A DNA stretch of 16,763 bases from positions 1-16,763 of the forward strand of contig JAAYGE010000162.1 of assembly GCA_012727835.1 (NCBI GenBank). The letters run 5' to 3'. This document shows, one piece after another, positions 15,216 to 16,763 of this stretch (positions are counted from its first letter, which is position 1; each line of letters begins with the position of its first letter). A program made the position numbers and the translations under genes. This DNA comes from Bacillota bacterium (GTDB taxonomy: Bacteria; Bacillota_H; UBA994; UBA5500). The notes below the pieces were generated by a model. The model was not told where the DNA came from and made no database searches. It saw only the letters and a list, made by a program, of their open reading frames with translations.

Positions 15216-16124
15216 CTATTTTGAAGCCGCTCCGAATCTCACCGGTCGAACATAGCGATCAATCAGTGGCGTTAGAGCGTTCATGATCAAAATTGCGTAA
15301 GTTACGCCTTCCGGATAACCGCCCCACAAACGAATAACGCTGGTAATAAGCCCGCAGCCGATACCCATAATTAGGCGGCCACGCTTAGTCATGGGCGAGG
15401 TGACCGGATCGGTAGCCATGAAAAAGGCTCCTAGTAACAGACCGCCGGCTAAAACGTGAAAGAGGGGATCGCCACCAAAGACCAAGGTAAAAACTGCAAC
15501 GGCACCAATGTAACCGACAGGAATATACCAATCAATGATGCCGCGCCATAGCAAATATAGCCCCCCGATTATCAGAGCGAGAGCTGATGTTTCACCTAAA
15601 CTACCGGGAATGGCACCTAAGAATAGGGAGCCATAGGCTGGCTTCGCGCCACCTCCCAAAGGTGTGGCAGTTGTTAAGAAGGTGAAAGGCGCCACCCAGG
15701 TGGTCATCTGGGCAGGCCAAGAGGCTAGCAGGACGGCTCTACCTACCAAAGCTGGATTGAAAGGGTTATTGCCTAATCCTCCAAATACGTGTTTACCTAT
15801 GGCAATAGCAAAAGCGGAGCCTACCGCCACCATCCATAAAGGCAAACCGGCCGGTACGCTAAAAGCTAGGAGCAAACCAGTTACAGCAGCGCTGTAATCG
15901 CGGATAGTAATGGGGCGGCCGCTTAGCTTTTGAATCACCGCCTCGGTAGCCACTGCAACCCCTACCGCAACTAACATGAGTGCCAAAGCTCGCCAGCCAA
16001 AAAAGAAGACTGCCAAAGTAGCGGCCGGTGCTAGCGCCATCAGCACCTCAAGCATAATCCTACTAGTATCCTCACGGCTGTGCTGGTGAGGAGATGAAGT
16101 CATCAGCAACTTTTTCTGTTCCAT
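15216..16124 (-). CDS. rnfD: Rnf complex membrane subunit RnfD (altered FMN-attachment motif)
   Basis: A 302-aa protein of the RnfD/NqrB family with about eight to ten membrane segments. Conserved stretches include GLGNNPFNPALVGRAVLLASWP (starting near residue 116), GAIPGSLGETSALALIIGGL, FMATDPVTSPMTKRGR and GYPEGVTYAILIMNALTPLIDRY. RnfD normally carries FMN bound through phosphate to a threonine in a D-x-x-(S/T)-G-A-T motif, attached by ApbE. Here the segment is T148-F-L-T-T-A-T154: the acceptor threonine remains, but the aspartate is threonine and the glycine is threonine. The ATG at 16124 follows rnfC by 11 nt with GGGGGGAG upstream. The C-terminus is complete, so the missing rnfG is not due to truncation of rnfD. 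Confidence 0.96.
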   Translation of the reverse strand: MEQKKLLMTSSPHQHSREDTSRIMLEVLMALAPAATLAVFFFGWRALALMLVAVGVAVATEAVIQKLSGRPITIRDYSAAVTGLLLAFSVPAGLPLWMVAVGSAFAIAIGKHVFGGLGNNPFNPALVGRAVLLASWPAQMTTWVAPFTFLTTATPLGGGAKPAYGSLFLGAIPGSLGETSALALIIGGLYLLWRGIIDWYIPVGYIGAVAVFTLVFGGDPLFHVLAGGLLLGAFFMATDPVTSPMTKRGRLIMGIGCGLITSVIRLWGGYPEGVTYAILIMNALTPLIDRYVRPVRFGAASK

Positions 16125-16135
16125 TGCTCTCCCCC

Positions 16136-16763
16136 CTACGTACGCTGTTTGGCCAATAGAGAACTTTTAGCCAAACGAATATTTTGCAGCAACGGTATTC
16201 TCGCAGGGCAAATAAAGGAGCAGCAACCACACTCTCGGCATTCAAGCACGTGGTAAGCCTCTGCTTGCTCCAGCATGCCCCTTTCCACATACTGAGATAT
16301 GAACACCGGCTGTAAACCTATAGGACAAACGTCAACACAACGGGCACAGCGAATACATGGCCCTCGATCAAACGGTGCTGCTTCCTGAGGCGACAGCACT
16401 ATAATCCCGGTATCAGTTTTAGTAACCGGAACCCGCATATCAGCCAGTGTAATCCCCATCATGGGGCCGCCCTGGATTACTTTCCCCGGCTGTCCCTTAA
16501 GCCCGCACTGTTCAAGCACGTCGCTAAAGGGAGTACCTATACGCACATTCAGGTTTTGCGGGCGTTCCACCATGGAACCGGTCACGGTTACAACCCTCTC
16601 CATTAAGGGCTTACCCTTGGTAACCGCTTCAGCTATAGCAGCCGCCGTACCCACATTATTAACAATAAAACCCAGGTCTGCCGGCAGTTTTCCAAACGGT
16701 ACTTCTCGACCGGTAATTGCTTTTATCAGTATCAGTTCGGCACCTTGGGGATACTTAACCTGG
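16136..16763 (-). CDS. rnfC: Rnf complex NADH-binding-side subunit RnfC, partial (5' end off window)
   Basis: The C-terminal 208 residues or so; the frame is open to the right edge (first complete codon at 16762), where it reads KYPQGAELILIKAITGREVP and PADLGFIVNNVGTAAAIAEA. A SLBB-like segment (VRIGTPFSDVLEQCG, GGPMMGITL) and two 4Fe-4S motifs follow: CIRCARCVDVCP and CRECGCCSFICP. RnfC is the peripheral cytosolic subunit that carries FMN and reduces NAD+ with electrons coming through the complex; the FMN/NADH-binding part and glycine-rich N-terminus lie outside the window. The internal GTG at 16654 is not the start. The protein ends soon after the second ferredoxin motif, without the long alanine-rich C-terminal extension of proteobacterial RnfC. 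Confidence 0.96.
   Translation of the reverse strand, partial: QVKYPQGAELILIKAITGREVPFGKLPADLGFIVNNVGTAAAIAEAVTKGKPLMERVVTVTGSMVERPQNLNVRIGTPFSDVLEQCGLKGQPGKVIQGGPMMGITLADMRVPVTKTDTGIIVLSPQEAAPFDRGPCIRCARCVDVCPIGLQPVFISQYVERGMLEQAEAYHVLECRECGCCSFICPARIPLLQNIRLAKSSLLAKQRT

Noticed and set aside
16136..16654. RnfC start at the internal GTG 16654
   Set aside because: The frame stays open upstream to the window edge and continues the RnfC sequence (KYPQGAE..., ITGREVP), so the true start is outside.
1..16763. tRNA/rRNA genes, CRISPR arrays, insertion sequences, attachment sites, replication origin
   Set aside because: I looked for them on both strands; genes are tightly packed with short gaps and no repeat arrays, transposase motifs or RNA-gene sequences are visible.

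Overview
The window comes from a low-to-mid GC, spore-forming anaerobic Firmicute (Clostridia-like). Four things point there: a clostridial-type Rnf complex, a Min system that includes MinE (absent from Bacillus), a SpoIVFA/SpoIVFB-type pair, and the gene order maf-radC-mreBCD-minCD-spoIVF, which matches the classic Bacillus/Clostridium divergence/division cluster. I cannot name a genus. Every convincing gene is on the minus strand, so transcription runs from right to left; no RNA genes, mobile elements or CRISPR arrays are visible.

Layout in the direction of transcription. (1) 16763-13006: an Rnf electron-transport operon, rnfC (5' end off the window), rnfD, rnfE, rnfA, rnfB, closed by a strong hairpin terminator near 12960-12995. 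The usual rnfG between rnfD and rnfE is missing. (2) 12955-7028: a candidate extended -10 promoter, then a small DUF4321-like membrane protein, maf, radC, mreB, mreC, mreD and a class B penicillin-binding protein 2 (mrdA), closed by a terminator near 6911-6949. (3) 6872-5064: minC, minD, minE, preceded by a SigH-like promoter with a Spo0A-box-like element and closed by a perfect-stem terminator. (4) 5033-3884: rodA. (5) 3884-2243: a LytM/M23 membrane protein and an M50 site-2 protease (spoIVFA/spoIVFB-type), preceded by a SigE-like promoter. (6) 2216-1: a two-gene radical-SAM unit (a TIGR03960-type protein and its TIGR03936/DUF2344-type partner, truncated by the left edge), of the kind often found next to rng/rplU.

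Working together: Rnf couples ferredoxin:NAD+ electron flow to an ion gradient. MreBCD, PBP2 and RodA form the elongasome for lateral wall synthesis. MinCDE places the division septum. SpoIVFA/FB would process pro-SigK during sporulation.

Main oddities: (a) PBP2 has alanine (codon 7946-7948) where the catalytic serine of the SxxK motif should be, while its SxN, KTG and probable zinc-site residues are intact, so it looks like a pseudo-transpeptidase. (b) rnfG is missing, and the RnfD covalent-FMN motif is degenerate although its threonine remains. (c) The TIGR03960-like radical SAM gene is interrupted by one in-frame TAA in its conserved core. (d) Sporulation-type promoter signatures precede minC and spoIVFA. 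Single-base assembly error must be excluded for (a) and (c).
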